From a virus, in the IMG/VR virus record IMGVR_UViG_3300035670_000956, positions 1-30,207 of that record: a stretch of 30,207 nucleotides of DNA; one strand, written 5' to 3'. Shown piece after piece: positions 6,977-14,129 of this stretch (within the stretch, counting starts at the first letter, position 1; every line of letters starts with the position of its first letter). The notes under the pieces were generated by a model. It was not told the origin of the DNA. It searched no databases and saw only the letters and a list, made by a program, of their open reading frames with translations. A program made the translations under genes and the position numbers.

Positions 6977-7352
6977 ACGCGACCACAAACGACTGCAAGG
7001 CGTGCGTGCTGAACTGCGCGACGTGGCGCAGCTTGCTTCTGCTCGCATCCCTGCCGAGATGCCGGGTGTGACCTTCTTCATCACTGAGGGGTTGCGGACT
7101 GAGGAGCGACAGCGCGAACTGTTGATAGCAGGCGCGAGCCGCACCATGAAGAGCAATCACATCACAGGACGGGCGTTCGATTTCGCGCTGTCTGTGCGCG
7201 GCGAGGTGAGGTGGGACTGGCCGTTGTTCAAGAAGGCTGGGCAGATCATCAAGGCGTGCGCTGAAGACATCGGTGTGCGGATTGTTTGGGGCGGCGACTG
7301 GAAGACCCTGACTGACGGACCACACATCGAGTTAGCCAAGGACTTCCCATGA
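6963..7352 (+). CDS. Endolysin, M15-family peptidase
   Basis: A 129-aa single-domain peptidase of the VanY / T5-endolysin type, which cuts peptide bonds of peptidoglycan stems (L-alanyl-D-glutamate or D,D). Visible motifs are EGLRT (residues 42-46, Arg45), SNHITGRAFDF (64-74, zinc ligands His66 and Asp73) and DGPHIEL (118-124, zinc ligand His121). All expected residues are present. There is no signal peptide, so release needs a holin. I chose the ATG at 6963, overlapping the preceding gene by 14 bases, and not the open frame further upstream, because the extra 30 residues look like antisense-type filler and M15 endolysins begin near here. The stop overlaps the next ATG. Confidence 0.88.
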   Translation: MMLTERDHKRLQGVRAELRDVAQLASARIPAEMPGVTFFITEGLRTEERQRELLIAGASRTMKSNHITGRAFDFALSVRGEVRWDWPLFKKAGQIIKACAEDIGVRIVWGGDWKTLTDGPHIELAKDFP

Positions 7353-7567
7353 AACTCCTACCCACCATTAAGGATTCGCGCGGGCGGGAAAGCCACACTT
7401 TGCTGTTCGTAGGCATGGCTGCTGTCGTTCTGATCCTGAAGTTCGCGTTCGCATCGCTTGAGGTGTTGGGCTACAAGGTTCCAGCCATGGGTGCTGGTGA
7501 GTTCGGCGCGGCCTTTGCTGCGGTCATGGTGGTCTGGTTGGGCCGCGAGTGGACGGAGAAGAAATGA
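7349..7567 (+). CDS. Holin candidate, two-TM protein
   Basis: A 72-aa protein with two hydrophobic segments (about residues 17-38 and 50-66) and a charged C-terminal tail (GREWTEKK). It starts by ATGA overlap with the endolysin and is followed at once by Rz/Rz1. Size, topology and neighbours fit a small holin that opens the inner membrane for the endolysin. The family resembles, from memory, conserved holin-like proteins of podophages. No dual-start motif is seen. Confidence 0.7.
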   Translation: MKLLPTIKDSRGRESHTLLFVGMAAVVLILKFAFASLEVLGYKVPAMGAGEFGAAFAAVMVVWLGREWTEKK

Positions 7568-7568
7568 C

Positions 7569-8033
7569 ATGTGGCTCTCCCTTATTCCACTTCCTTGGAA
7601 GCTGTTTGCAGGTGGTCTTCTGGCTGCCGGCGTATTTGCTGGCGGTTTTGCTGCTGGGTACAAGGTACGGCACACAATTGATCTGGCAGAGCGCGCTGAT
7701 TTTGTGGAAGCACAAAGACAGGCTTTGGAGGCAGTAGCCGATGAGATTAGTCGCATTGACATCGAGAACAAAACCATCCACGCCAAGGTGGTGGAAAAGG
7801 TTATCGAGCGGCCTGTATACCGTGATTGCCGCCATGAGCCTGACGCTCTCCGGCTGCTCAACAACGCCATCAACGGACAGCGCAGCAGTGATCAAGCTGA
7901 TGTGCCCAAAAACGCTGCCGACGCTCAACGATCCGAGTTTTGGGGCGACATCATTGCTGCTCGTAGACATAGCTGGCCAGTACCACAAATGCCGCTCGGC
8001 GGCTTGGGCTATCTCGGGGGTGCCGTCCGATGA
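7569..8033 (+). CDS. Rz: Rz-like i-spanin
   Basis: A 154-aa inner-membrane spanin subunit. One N-terminal membrane segment (about residues 10-32, Gly/Ala-rich) is followed by a charged helical, coiled-coil-like periplasmic part (about 33-100) and a Pro/Gly-rich tail. The open frame continues upstream to 7458, but the ATG at 7569 puts the membrane helix at the N-terminus as in Rz proteins and follows the previous stop (7565-7567) by one base. The o-spanin gene Rz1 lies inside it in another frame, the classical embedded arrangement. Together they fuse inner and outer membranes in the last step of lysis. Confidence 0.85.
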   Translation: MWLSLIPLPWKLFAGGLLAAGVFAGGFAAGYKVRHTIDLAERADFVEAQRQALEAVADEISRIDIENKTIHAKVVEKVIERPVYRDCRHEPDALRLLNNAINGQRSSDQADVPKNAADAQRSEFWGDIIAARRHSWPVPQMPLGGLGYLGGAVR

Positions 8034-8037
8034 ATAG
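7741..8037 (+). CDS. Rz1: Rz1-like o-spanin lipoprotein, nested in Rz
   Basis: A 98-aa frame inside Rz in a different reading frame, ending four bases after it. It has a basic N-terminus, a hydrophobic stretch and the lipobox LSGC with Cys39 as the lipidated residue, giving a mature lipoprotein of 60 residues. The ATG at 7741 has a good GGAGG ribosome site nine bases upstream, which decides the start although the signal peptide is then rather long. The protein sits in the outer membrane and pairs with Rz. The mature part is less proline-rich than lambda Rz1 and carries two further Cys residues. Confidence 0.85.
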   Translation: MRLVALTSRTKPSTPRWWKRLSSGLYTVIAAMSLTLSGCSTTPSTDSAAVIKLMCPKTLPTLNDPSFGATSLLLVDIAGQYHKCRSAAWAISGVPSDE

Positions 8038-8743
8038 CCGCTGGATCGACCTCTCCGCCCTCGTTGTCGAGGATGACAACGTGCAGTCGCGTCTGGTCAC
8101 CACGCTACTCGAATCATCGGGTTTTGCCGTCACGGCGACGGATACCGGCGAAGATGCGCTGGAGATATTCCGCAACCAGGATTTCAACCTGATCATCGTG
8201 GATTTGGTCTTGCCAGATATGGCCGGGTGCGAACTGATCGAGTCTTTCAGGACGCACAGCAGCAAGGGCATCGGCGTGCGGATCATCGCCGTGACTGGGA
8301 CCACAGACAGCGCACAAATGGAACAGGCTCTCACCTCCGGCGCGGATGACCTTTACCTCAAGAGTGTCGGACCGCATGTTCTCAGGGCCAAGTTCAGCAG
8401 CCTCGCCCACAAGCTCGTCGCAGAGAAGCGCGAAGCCGAAGAGATCGAAGCCATCCGGCAGAAGCTGGATGTCACCGCCAACACCCTGGCGGAGTGCGGA
8501 GCCGAGACGCATGCACGCATCGAAGAGTTGAACGGGCTGCTGACCAACGCCCGCACGGCACCGCCTGTCCTGACCGACGAGCAGATAGATGCAATCGTCG
8601 AGAAGGCCGCTGACAAAGCGGTAGAGAAGGCACTGAACGACTTTTATACCGGCGTCGGGCGCGGCCTGGTGAGCAAGTTTCTGATCCTGCTCGGCGTGAT
8701 CTTCGTTGGTTTCGCCGCTGGTAAAGGCTGGGTGAAGTTATGA
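8030..8743 (+). CDS. Response-regulator receiver domain with C-terminal membrane anchor
   Basis: A 237-aa protein. Residues about 8-125 form a complete two-component receiver domain: acidic pocket VVEDDN (Asp15, Asp16), phospho-acceptor IIVDLVLPDMAG (Asp58), the conserved Thr in AVTGT (Thr89) and Lys111 in LYLKSVGP. All phosphorylation residues are intact. No DNA-binding or enzymatic output domain follows. Residues about 128-205 form a charged, probably coiled-coil linker, and residues about 213-234 are a membrane segment with a short positive tail, as in small membrane proteins of phage lysis blocks. The start overlaps Rz1 and Rz; the stop overlaps the next gene. The receiver domain was probably gained from a host and fused to a lysis-block membrane protein. 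A role in sensing a host phospho-signal and tuning lysis is inference. Confidence 0.85.
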   Translation: MNSRWIDLSALVVEDDNVQSRLVTTLLESSGFAVTATDTGEDALEIFRNQDFNLIIVDLVLPDMAGCELIESFRTHSSKGIGVRIIAVTGTTDSAQMEQALTSGADDLYLKSVGPHVLRAKFSSLAHKLVAEKREAEEIEAIRQKLDVTANTLAECGAETHARIEELNGLLTNARTAPPVLTDEQIDAIVEKAADKAVEKALNDFYTGVGRGLVSKFLILLGVIFVGFAAGKGWVKL

Positions 8744-8844
8744 GCGACCTCGACTACGCCATGCTTACCCTCACCATCGCCATGCTCGGCGCACTGGGTG
8801 GGCTGCTGTACATGTTGTTTTCAAACACTGATGGAGACGACTGA
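8740..8844 (+). CDS. 34-aa single-TM peptide
   Basis: A very small frame (MSDLDYAMLTLTIAMLGALG, then GLLYMLFSNTDGDD) that starts by ATGA overlap with the receiver-domain gene and ends where the next ATG begins (TGATG). It is acidic at both ends with one hydrophobic helix of about 20 residues. Tight coupling on both sides supports translation. It could be a small holin, antiholin or pinholin-like peptide, but nothing beyond topology and location supports that. Confidence 0.6.
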   Translation: MSDLDYAMLTLTIAMLGALGGLLYMLFSNTDGDD

Positions 8845-9227
8845 TGCCGGTGTTTCGAGTGATTCGCAAGTCTGACGGGCTGACGGTCTACGCCTACCAC
8901 GCTGACATAGCGATTGAGTGGAATGGTATGGAGTTCGCCACCCACGATCACGTCGAGGAGGCACCCGAGGCACCCGCTGTCATCGACGGCGTGGTGACCG
9001 GCAGGACGCTGACCAAGTTGGAATACTTGCGTCGATTCACAGCCGATGAGCGCATCGCCATCCGCGAAGCGGCCAAGGTCAACCCGATGCTTGAGGACTA
9101 TATGGCACTGATGGAACTGGCGACGGAGATCGACACGTCGGACGCAGACACCATTGCCGGGGTGCAGATGCTTGAAGTGGCTGGGCTGATTGCGGCGGGC
9201 CGGGCGAACGAGGTGTTGAATGGCTGA
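8844..9227 (+). CDS. Conserved protein before the fibre gene
   Basis: A 127-aa soluble protein. The N-terminal 45 residues are beta-like; the C-terminal half (TKLEYLRRFTADERIAIREA and on to the end) is helical. From memory, that half resembles C-terminal domains of small phage proteins encoded beside receptor-binding proteins, ending in an AGVQMLE...GLIAAGRANEVL pattern. It overlaps the start of the large fibre-like gene by eight bases. A chaperone or assembly factor for the downstream appendage protein is plausible but not shown. Confidence 0.7.
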   Translation: MPVFRVIRKSDGLTVYAYHADIAIEWNGMEFATHDHVEEAPEAPAVIDGVVTGRTLTKLEYLRRFTADERIAIREAAKVNPMLEDYMALMELATEIDTSDADTIAGVQMLEVAGLIAAGRANEVLNG

Positions 9228-11193
9228 TTATTACTGCGATCATGGCGCATATGGGCTGACAACAAACCGACTAGGGCTTGATGCGCCTGTAACTTGGGGC
9301 GTTCCGCAAGAGGGCGACGGCAGCAGCAAGGACGCGGCGACGGCATCAAGCACAGGTAGCATCCTTTTCGGTAGCGTGCCGACTAGCGGCACGATCTCTG
9401 TATGCGGTGCATCTGTCAGCACGACCAACGTGATCGGCGCAGCCAGCGCAGATGCCGCGGCAAACGCACTGGCGACCAACATCAACGCCACGACAAACAC
9501 GGTATCCACCACGTTTGCCAATGCTACGACAACCAACGCTAACCGGCTTCAAAACGTGGTTTATGCGCGCGGCCCATCTGGTGGTGCTCCGGCTGGAACG
9601 TGCCAGATCATGTCGCGTATTGGTTCGGCCTCGCATAACACCACGGCCATCGCCACGACCTTCGATGGCTCACCTACGCTCACACAATTCACAGGTGGTT
9701 CTGGTGGGTGCTGGGGTTGGTTTATGAACGACGTGGCACTGGGTGCGTCGAGTGCCATTGCCCAATATGGTTATGGACTGTTCAATCAAATCCCTCTGGT
9801 TGGAGCCACACCCACTCTGACAGATACAGTATGGGTGCGTACCGGCGGCGGTGCCAGCAAGACGATTACTCGCAACTGGTCATCGAATATCAACGTATCT
9901 CACGCCGCGTTTGAGAAGAATCTGGTTTTTGACACCAATACAAAATGGACAGGGGATTCCGCGACCGGAACGCTCAAGATCGTTTTTTATGGAACAGGCT
10001 GGAATACAACGTGCCGTGTCTACATGACAAACCCTGGCAGGTATAACAGTTATACCGCTTTAAGACGCGGTGGGTTTGAAATTGAACATACTGTTAGTAC
10101 TACACAAATTATTCTAAAAATTTGTTCCGCGTATAATTCAAACGGAGGAGCAAGTGGCTATAAAATTAATAATGTTGTACTGCGTGACTCGGCTAATCAA
10201 ACAAGTTCATTTATTGCAAATGAGTTAGACGCAGCATCGGGTAGCAACTCAGCAAATGTAGTTTGGGAAAACAGTGATTGGTTGATTACCACTGCACGCT
10301 CGACAGTGTACACAGCGCCGTTGATGTTAGGAGGGTACGCTATGCAGAACGGCACAACCTTCCAGGCGTTGGGTTGTAAGTTCGACCTGAACATCAGTGG
10401 TGTTTCAGACCCTGGCGTACTGATTTCAAATAACAACTACCTGTACCCGTACAACATCTTGCTGCAAGGATGTGAATTTAAGGGATATGTATCAGGGTAC
10501 ACGCTGTTAAACAACTTCAATAATTGGGTGTCATCACCAGCCGTTGTTAATATTGTCGTGGACAATTGCTCTGGTATTGCGATGCCTAGTACCTATATCG
10601 GTATTCCATACACATCTGGTGTTCTGTATTCGCAGGGTGTTCATCAACTCACATACAGCAATACGACGGCTAGCAGTCAAAATGGGCTACGCATTGAGGA
10701 CTCACGTGGCGTAGCAGAATGGGTTCCGAATGATCCAACCCCTTTCCCGTATTTGAGCGCCACGTTGCCGGTATCTGGAGACGGGTACTCAATGCGATTG
10801 CTGTGGATTAGGGCCGTGCCACTGAAGCCCGGTGCGCAGTACGAATCTCCTGATTTCAGGATGATTCACCAACTTTCAGCGGCAACACGCACATTGGCCT
10901 TAAATGTGTTTATGCCGGATGTGGTTACTGAGAATATAAAGGTGGGGTTTTCCTACATCGACAGTTCAGGCGTAGCACGCAGGGAAGAAACCAGCGTCAT
11001 AGCGGCCAGTTCAGCCTCGTGGACAAACGCAGGATCATACAGTGGTTATTCAGCCAAAAAGTTTGAAGTCACGACGGACTACGCCATCAAGGCAGAAAGC
11101 GAGATCGTTGCGACAGTAACTCTGTTCGGCGTTCCGGGTGGATCGGATGCCATTGTGCCGGTGTACGTTGATCCTGAGTTTACGGTGATCTGA
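9220..11193 (+). CDS. Fibre/spike-type appendage protein
   Basis: A 657-aa protein that is Ser/Thr/Asn/Gly-rich and beta-dominated, without membrane segments. The first 230 residues are low-complexity Ala/Thr-rich; the middle (about 220-500) has regularly spaced Asn, Ser and aromatic residues like a beta-helix or jelly-roll; the last 150 residues form another beta domain. No catalytic motif is obvious. The DNA of the middle part (roughly 10060-10720) is clearly more AT-rich than its neighbours, a frequent sign of exchange in receptor-binding regions. Together with the next three genes it forms a block of virion-surface-type proteins. The exact location on the particle is unknown. Confidence 0.75.
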   Translation: MADYYCDHGAYGLTTNRLGLDAPVTWGVPQEGDGSSKDAATASSTGSILFGSVPTSGTISVCGASVSTTNVIGAASADAAANALATNINATTNTVSTTFANATTTNANRLQNVVYARGPSGGAPAGTCQIMSRIGSASHNTTAIATTFDGSPTLTQFTGGSGGCWGWFMNDVALGASSAIAQYGYGLFNQIPLVGATPTLTDTVWVRTGGGASKTITRNWSSNINVSHAAFEKNLVFDTNTKWTGDSATGTLKIVFYGTGWNTTCRVYMTNPGRYNSYTALRRGGFEIEHTVSTTQIILKICSAYNSNGGASGYKINNVVLRDSANQTSSFIANELDAASGSNSANVVWENSDWLITTARSTVYTAPLMLGGYAMQNGTTFQALGCKFDLNISGVSDPGVLISNNNYLYPYNILLQGCEFKGYVSGYTLLNNFNNWVSSPAVVNIVVDNCSGIAMPSTYIGIPYTSGVLYSQGVHQLTYSNTTASSQNGLRIEDSRGVAEWVPNDPTPFPYLSATLPVSGDGYSMRLLWIRAVPLKPGAQYESPDFRMIHQLSAATRTLALNVFMPDVVTENIKVGFSYIDSSGVARREETSVIAASSASWTNAGSYSGYSAKKFEVTTDYAIKAESEIVATVTLFGVPGGSDAIVPVYVDPEFTVI

Positions 11194-11591
11194 TGCCGTC
11201 GTTAGCATTCCCAACATACTTCGGCGGCGTTGCGGTTACACAGGTTCCGAGCGTTGGCAGTTCACCTGTCCAGCCCGGCGCGTTGGTTGGTAAGTTGCGC
11301 CTCCCCACCGACCCCATCGGCACCCACACCTTGACGCTCTCCAACGTCGTCGTCGGCAGTCGCATCCACATTCGCGATCAGGCCGACACCACAACGCTTT
11401 ACGACCAAGTTGCCGATGCGACGACAGAGGTTATCGCACTCAACGTCTACGCGGCGGGATCAACCCTTAACAACTGGCGTATCCGCATCCGCAAGGCATC
11501 CAGCGGCACGACCTATCGACCCTATGAAACCTTGATGACCGCCACGGTCGGCAGTTCGAGCATTTATGTCTCGCAGATCGCTGACGAGTAA
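11193..11591 (+). CDS. Small beta-rich virion-type protein
   Basis: A 132-aa protein starting with a TGATG overlap after the fibre gene. It is beta-rich, with a central stretch (TLTLSNVVVGSRIHIRDQ, residues about 45-63) that looks like an Ig-like or collar domain. No membrane segment or catalytic residue is seen. It probably belongs to the same appendage as its neighbours. Confidence 0.7.
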   Translation: MPSLAFPTYFGGVAVTQVPSVGSSPVQPGALVGKLRLPTDPIGTHTLTLSNVVVGSRIHIRDQADTTTLYDQVADATTEVIALNVYAAGSTLNNWRIRIRKASSGTTYRPYETLMTATVGSSSIYVSQIADE

Positions 11592-11603
11592 GGAGACAAC
11601 AGC

Positions 11604-13097
11604 ATGGCAATCAGTGACGATTTCAACGTAGACGCCTCCGGTAATGTCCGGCAGGACGTTGCCTTTATCCCCGGCACGCATAGCCGATACAGCACGCTGG
11701 AACTGCACGCCTGGTTGCAAGACCTCGCTGACGATTCCTCTTCTACCGGCGATGACTATGTCGACATCCTCGACGCCAACCCGTCCGAACTGGCTGGTAA
11801 GCGCAATGCCGTGCGTCCGATGGCGTTGTCCCTGCTCAATGGTTTCAACATCAATGATGCGACGGCGCAGTGGTTCAAGTTCGGTTCGGTGGAACAGTCC
11901 AGCGGCGATGTGCTGTACACCGGCCTCAAGGTGTTGGGTTCGCTGGTGGCCTCCAGCCCGATCTACATCTACCAGAACGGCGCGAAGATCACTAAATACT
12001 GGGCGGATGCCGACGCCAGCAACTTCCAGATTCTGGTCAAGGCCAAGGGTAGCGCAGGCGACACGACGCTGAAGAACATCAGCGTGTTCAGCCGCAAGTA
12101 TGGCCAGACATACAGTCATTTCGACGTTGATCTCTCGCCCGGTGGCGAACAGGTTGCGGCCCTCTCGACGGCGGTGGATGCCAACGTGGACACGGGCACC
12201 ATGACCCCTGTCATCGCTGCCAGCTACTTCAGCACGGCCATCGGCGGTAGCGCGACACCCGGCACCGAGAAGATTGCCATTGCCTACGGTGACACCACGC
12301 AGGATTTGGGCGGCGGCCAAGGTTCTCTGCTGCACAAAGGCACGATCACGCTCGACGGCTCGACCACGCTGGCCAATGCCTACCAAGCCTTGATGTGGGC
12401 CTGTTCCGAATCCAGCACGATCACCTTTGACGCCACCAATACCACACCCGGCTGGCGCTATCGTGTCCTGCCAGGGCAGACCTACGCTGAGAACATATCC
12501 GCCCCGTTCGGCACCTATGCTGGCGGCAAGTGGTTCGTCGCACAAGGTTGGTGGCTGACCGGCGTGATGTCGGCTGATTCTAAAAACTACCAGTTGATCA
12601 GCCATACCGGCGTGACCGAGATTCCGCCGACCAGCATCACCATCGAGGTGACCAACGTCACCACGTCTGACTACGTGCTGTGCGGACGCGACAACAGTGG
12701 CAGCCTGCTGACTGCGGAGTACACCATCACCGCCACGGCGGGTGCGACGAGCCTGAGCGTGACCGGCCTGAAATCGGATACCCCAGCCTCCGGCGTGATC
12801 CGGGTCGCGGGTAACCGCCACACCTACACCAGTTGGAGCGGCACCACGCTGTCGGGCCTGTCGCCTGCCGTGCCGGTGGGTGGGTATTCGTCTGCTGATG
12901 CGTTTATCCCGTTCATCGACGGCACGCCGTCCGGGGCCACGATCACCAGCGCGGCGATGCAGTACAACACCAGCTTCACGGCACGCTTCCGTGTTCGTCG
13001 CGGTGATGCGGTATCGCCCATCATCCCGTTCGAGTCCACGATCAGCGTGACCAGTACGGGCGGCTCGGGTACGACGGTGAGGACGGCTGACCAGTAA
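11604..13097 (+). CDS. Appendage/structural protein
   Basis: A 497-aa, beta-rich, Thr/Ser/Ala-rich protein with a good AGGAG ribosome site about 11 bases before the ATG. Residues 1-80 include a Tyr/Leu/Trp segment (RYSTLELHAWLQDL) followed by acidic residues; the rest is repetitive beta structure. From memory, similar N-termini occur in large phage structural proteins of proteobacterial phages. It contains no catalytic motif I recognise. A large open frame on the opposite strand is a shadow caused by high GC content. Confidence 0.75.
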   Translation: MAISDDFNVDASGNVRQDVAFIPGTHSRYSTLELHAWLQDLADDSSSTGDDYVDILDANPSELAGKRNAVRPMALSLLNGFNINDATAQWFKFGSVEQSSGDVLYTGLKVLGSLVASSPIYIYQNGAKITKYWADADASNFQILVKAKGSAGDTTLKNISVFSRKYGQTYSHFDVDLSPGGEQVAALSTAVDANVDTGTMTPVIAASYFSTAIGGSATPGTEKIAIAYGDTTQDLGGGQGSLLHKGTITLDGSTTLANAYQALMWACSESSTITFDATNTTPGWRYRVLPGQTYAENISAPFGTYAGGKWFVAQGWWLTGVMSADSKNYQLISHTGVTEIPPTSITIEVTNVTTSDYVLCGRDNSGSLLTAEYTITATAGATSLSVTGLKSDTPASGVIRVAGNRHTYTSWSGTTLSGLSPAVPVGGYSSADAFIPFIDGTPSGATITSAAMQYNTSFTARFRVRRGDAVSPIIPFESTISVTSTGGSGTTVRTADQ

Positions 13098-13098
13098 C

Positions 13099-13566
13099 AT
13101 GGCGATCTCCTTCGACACGGCCAACCTGATCATCGAGTCCACTGCCTCGATCACGGACCTTCCGGTCTTTCATGCGGCACTCCGCGACTGGGAAGACAGC
13201 GAAGAAGGCATGATCTGGCCGGTGACTCATACATGGAAGGTGGTCGATCTCGGTGGCGGTGCGTACTTCTACGCGGCGGACCTCATCAACGGCTGGACGC
13301 TAAAGTTCCCCAACGCGGGCAACTACACCATCCAGGGCAATCTTGGCGCGACCATCGTCCCTGTTTATGGGGTGTACGTTGAGCGCAAGACCAGTGCTGC
13401 CTACGCCACGACTGCCGTGGGTGGATCAGGTCCGAGTGCCGCCGACATCGCCGCCGCCGTCCTCGCCGCCGCACAGGTTGCGCCGATCAGCAGTAACGTC
13501 AAGCAAGTGAATTCAACCACCATCACGGGCAACGGCCAGACCGCGACACCGTGGGGACCAGCGTGA
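13099..13566 (+). CDS. Conserved virion-type protein
   Basis: A 155-aa protein. The N-terminal 95 residues are a compact beta domain with many aromatics (THTWKVVDLGGGAYFYAADL, then INGWTLKFPNAGNYTI), which I recall from several uncharacterised phage structural genes that follow proteins like the preceding one. The C-terminal 50 residues are an Ala-rich helix and a Thr/Asn/Gly tail. It begins one base after the preceding stop and ends in a GTGA overlap with the next gene. Confidence 0.72.
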   Translation: MAISFDTANLIIESTASITDLPVFHAALRDWEDSEEGMIWPVTHTWKVVDLGGGAYFYAADLINGWTLKFPNAGNYTIQGNLGATIVPVYGVYVERKTSAAYATTAVGGSGPSAADIAAAVLAAAQVAPISSNVKQVNSTTITGNGQTATPWGPA

Positions 13567-14087
13567 GGGAGTCTCCCTACTGGGTAGGTTGGTCTGCGGG
13601 CTCGTGGGGCGAGAGCTGGGGCGCTGTCCCTGTTGAGGAGCACCCGGAGCTAGTACCTGCAGGTCATTGGAAGCACCTGTTCCGGCCAATTCGCGCAGCG
13701 GACACTGTCGAGGTAGTTGTAAAAGGTTCTACTCGGTTTAGCGTAGAACTTCCAGAGACGTTCGATCTCAGGCAGGCGGCTGATGCACCGTGCGCGTCAT
13801 GTCGATGTTCTTCTGGATTTTCGACACTTCCTCCAGTTGTGGGTACGACATCGACACATGTACGCGTACGCGGCGTGTGCAGAACGCACACCAGGAGGCC
13901 GAAGTGTGCAGCGAGCGCTCCGTTTATACGGTCGCAGGCGTATACCCTTGCGTATTCCGACAGACCGAGCGGCGGCTGCGTAGCGACTCACACCTCGCGC
14001 CGAGGGAACACGTACTACTCGCTGTACACACCAGCGACTGTGCAGAACCCGACAGACGAGATGCTGTTGTATCTTCTCGCTGCATAA
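13563..14087 (+). CDS. Hypothetical protein, Trp-rich N-terminus, Cys-rich middle
   Basis: A 174-aa frame starting with GTG at 13563 in a GTGA overlap with the previous stop; a GTG four codons earlier is the alternative. The N-terminus is Trp/Gly-rich (YWVGWSAGSWGESWGAV), a pattern seen in small proteins at the ends of phage fibre modules. The middle has several Cys and Arg residues (CASCRCSS and CRTHTRRPKC) and an unusual composition, and other frames are also open between about 13780 and 14090. A frameshift or a relaxed remnant in the C-terminal half is possible. It ends 3 bases before the dyad promoter at 14091. Confidence 0.5.
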   Translation: MRESPYWVGWSAGSWGESWGAVPVEEHPELVPAGHWKHLFRPIRAADTVEVVVKGSTRFSVELPETFDLRQAADAPCASCRCSSGFSTLPPVVGTTSTHVRVRGVCRTHTRRPKCAASAPFIRSQAYTLAYSDRPSGGCVATHTSRRGNTYYSLYTPATVQNPTDEMLLYLLAA

Positions 14088-14121
14088 ACGTGTTGACAAG
14101 TAAGCAGATACATATTACAAC
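14086..14121 (+). promoter_or_regulatory. Promoter with embedded dyad, copy 4 (before scaffold region)
   Basis: The dyad TGTTGACAAGTAAGCA (14091-14106) contains TTGACA (14093-14098); a 17-nt spacer leads to TACAAC (14116-14121). Bases 14086-14107 repeat 3831-3852 exactly, and both sites continue to an ACGCG after the -10. The predicted start near 14128 is almost on the ATG at 14130, so the message could be leaderless. Confidence 0.65.
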
Positions 14122-14129
14122 ACGCGCAT

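Noticed and set aside
11460-13154. Long open frame of 564 codons on the minus strand
   Set aside because: It lies antisense to two well-packed rightward genes, has a His/Arg/Gly-rich composition typical of antisense frames in GC-rich DNA, and lacks a ribosome site.
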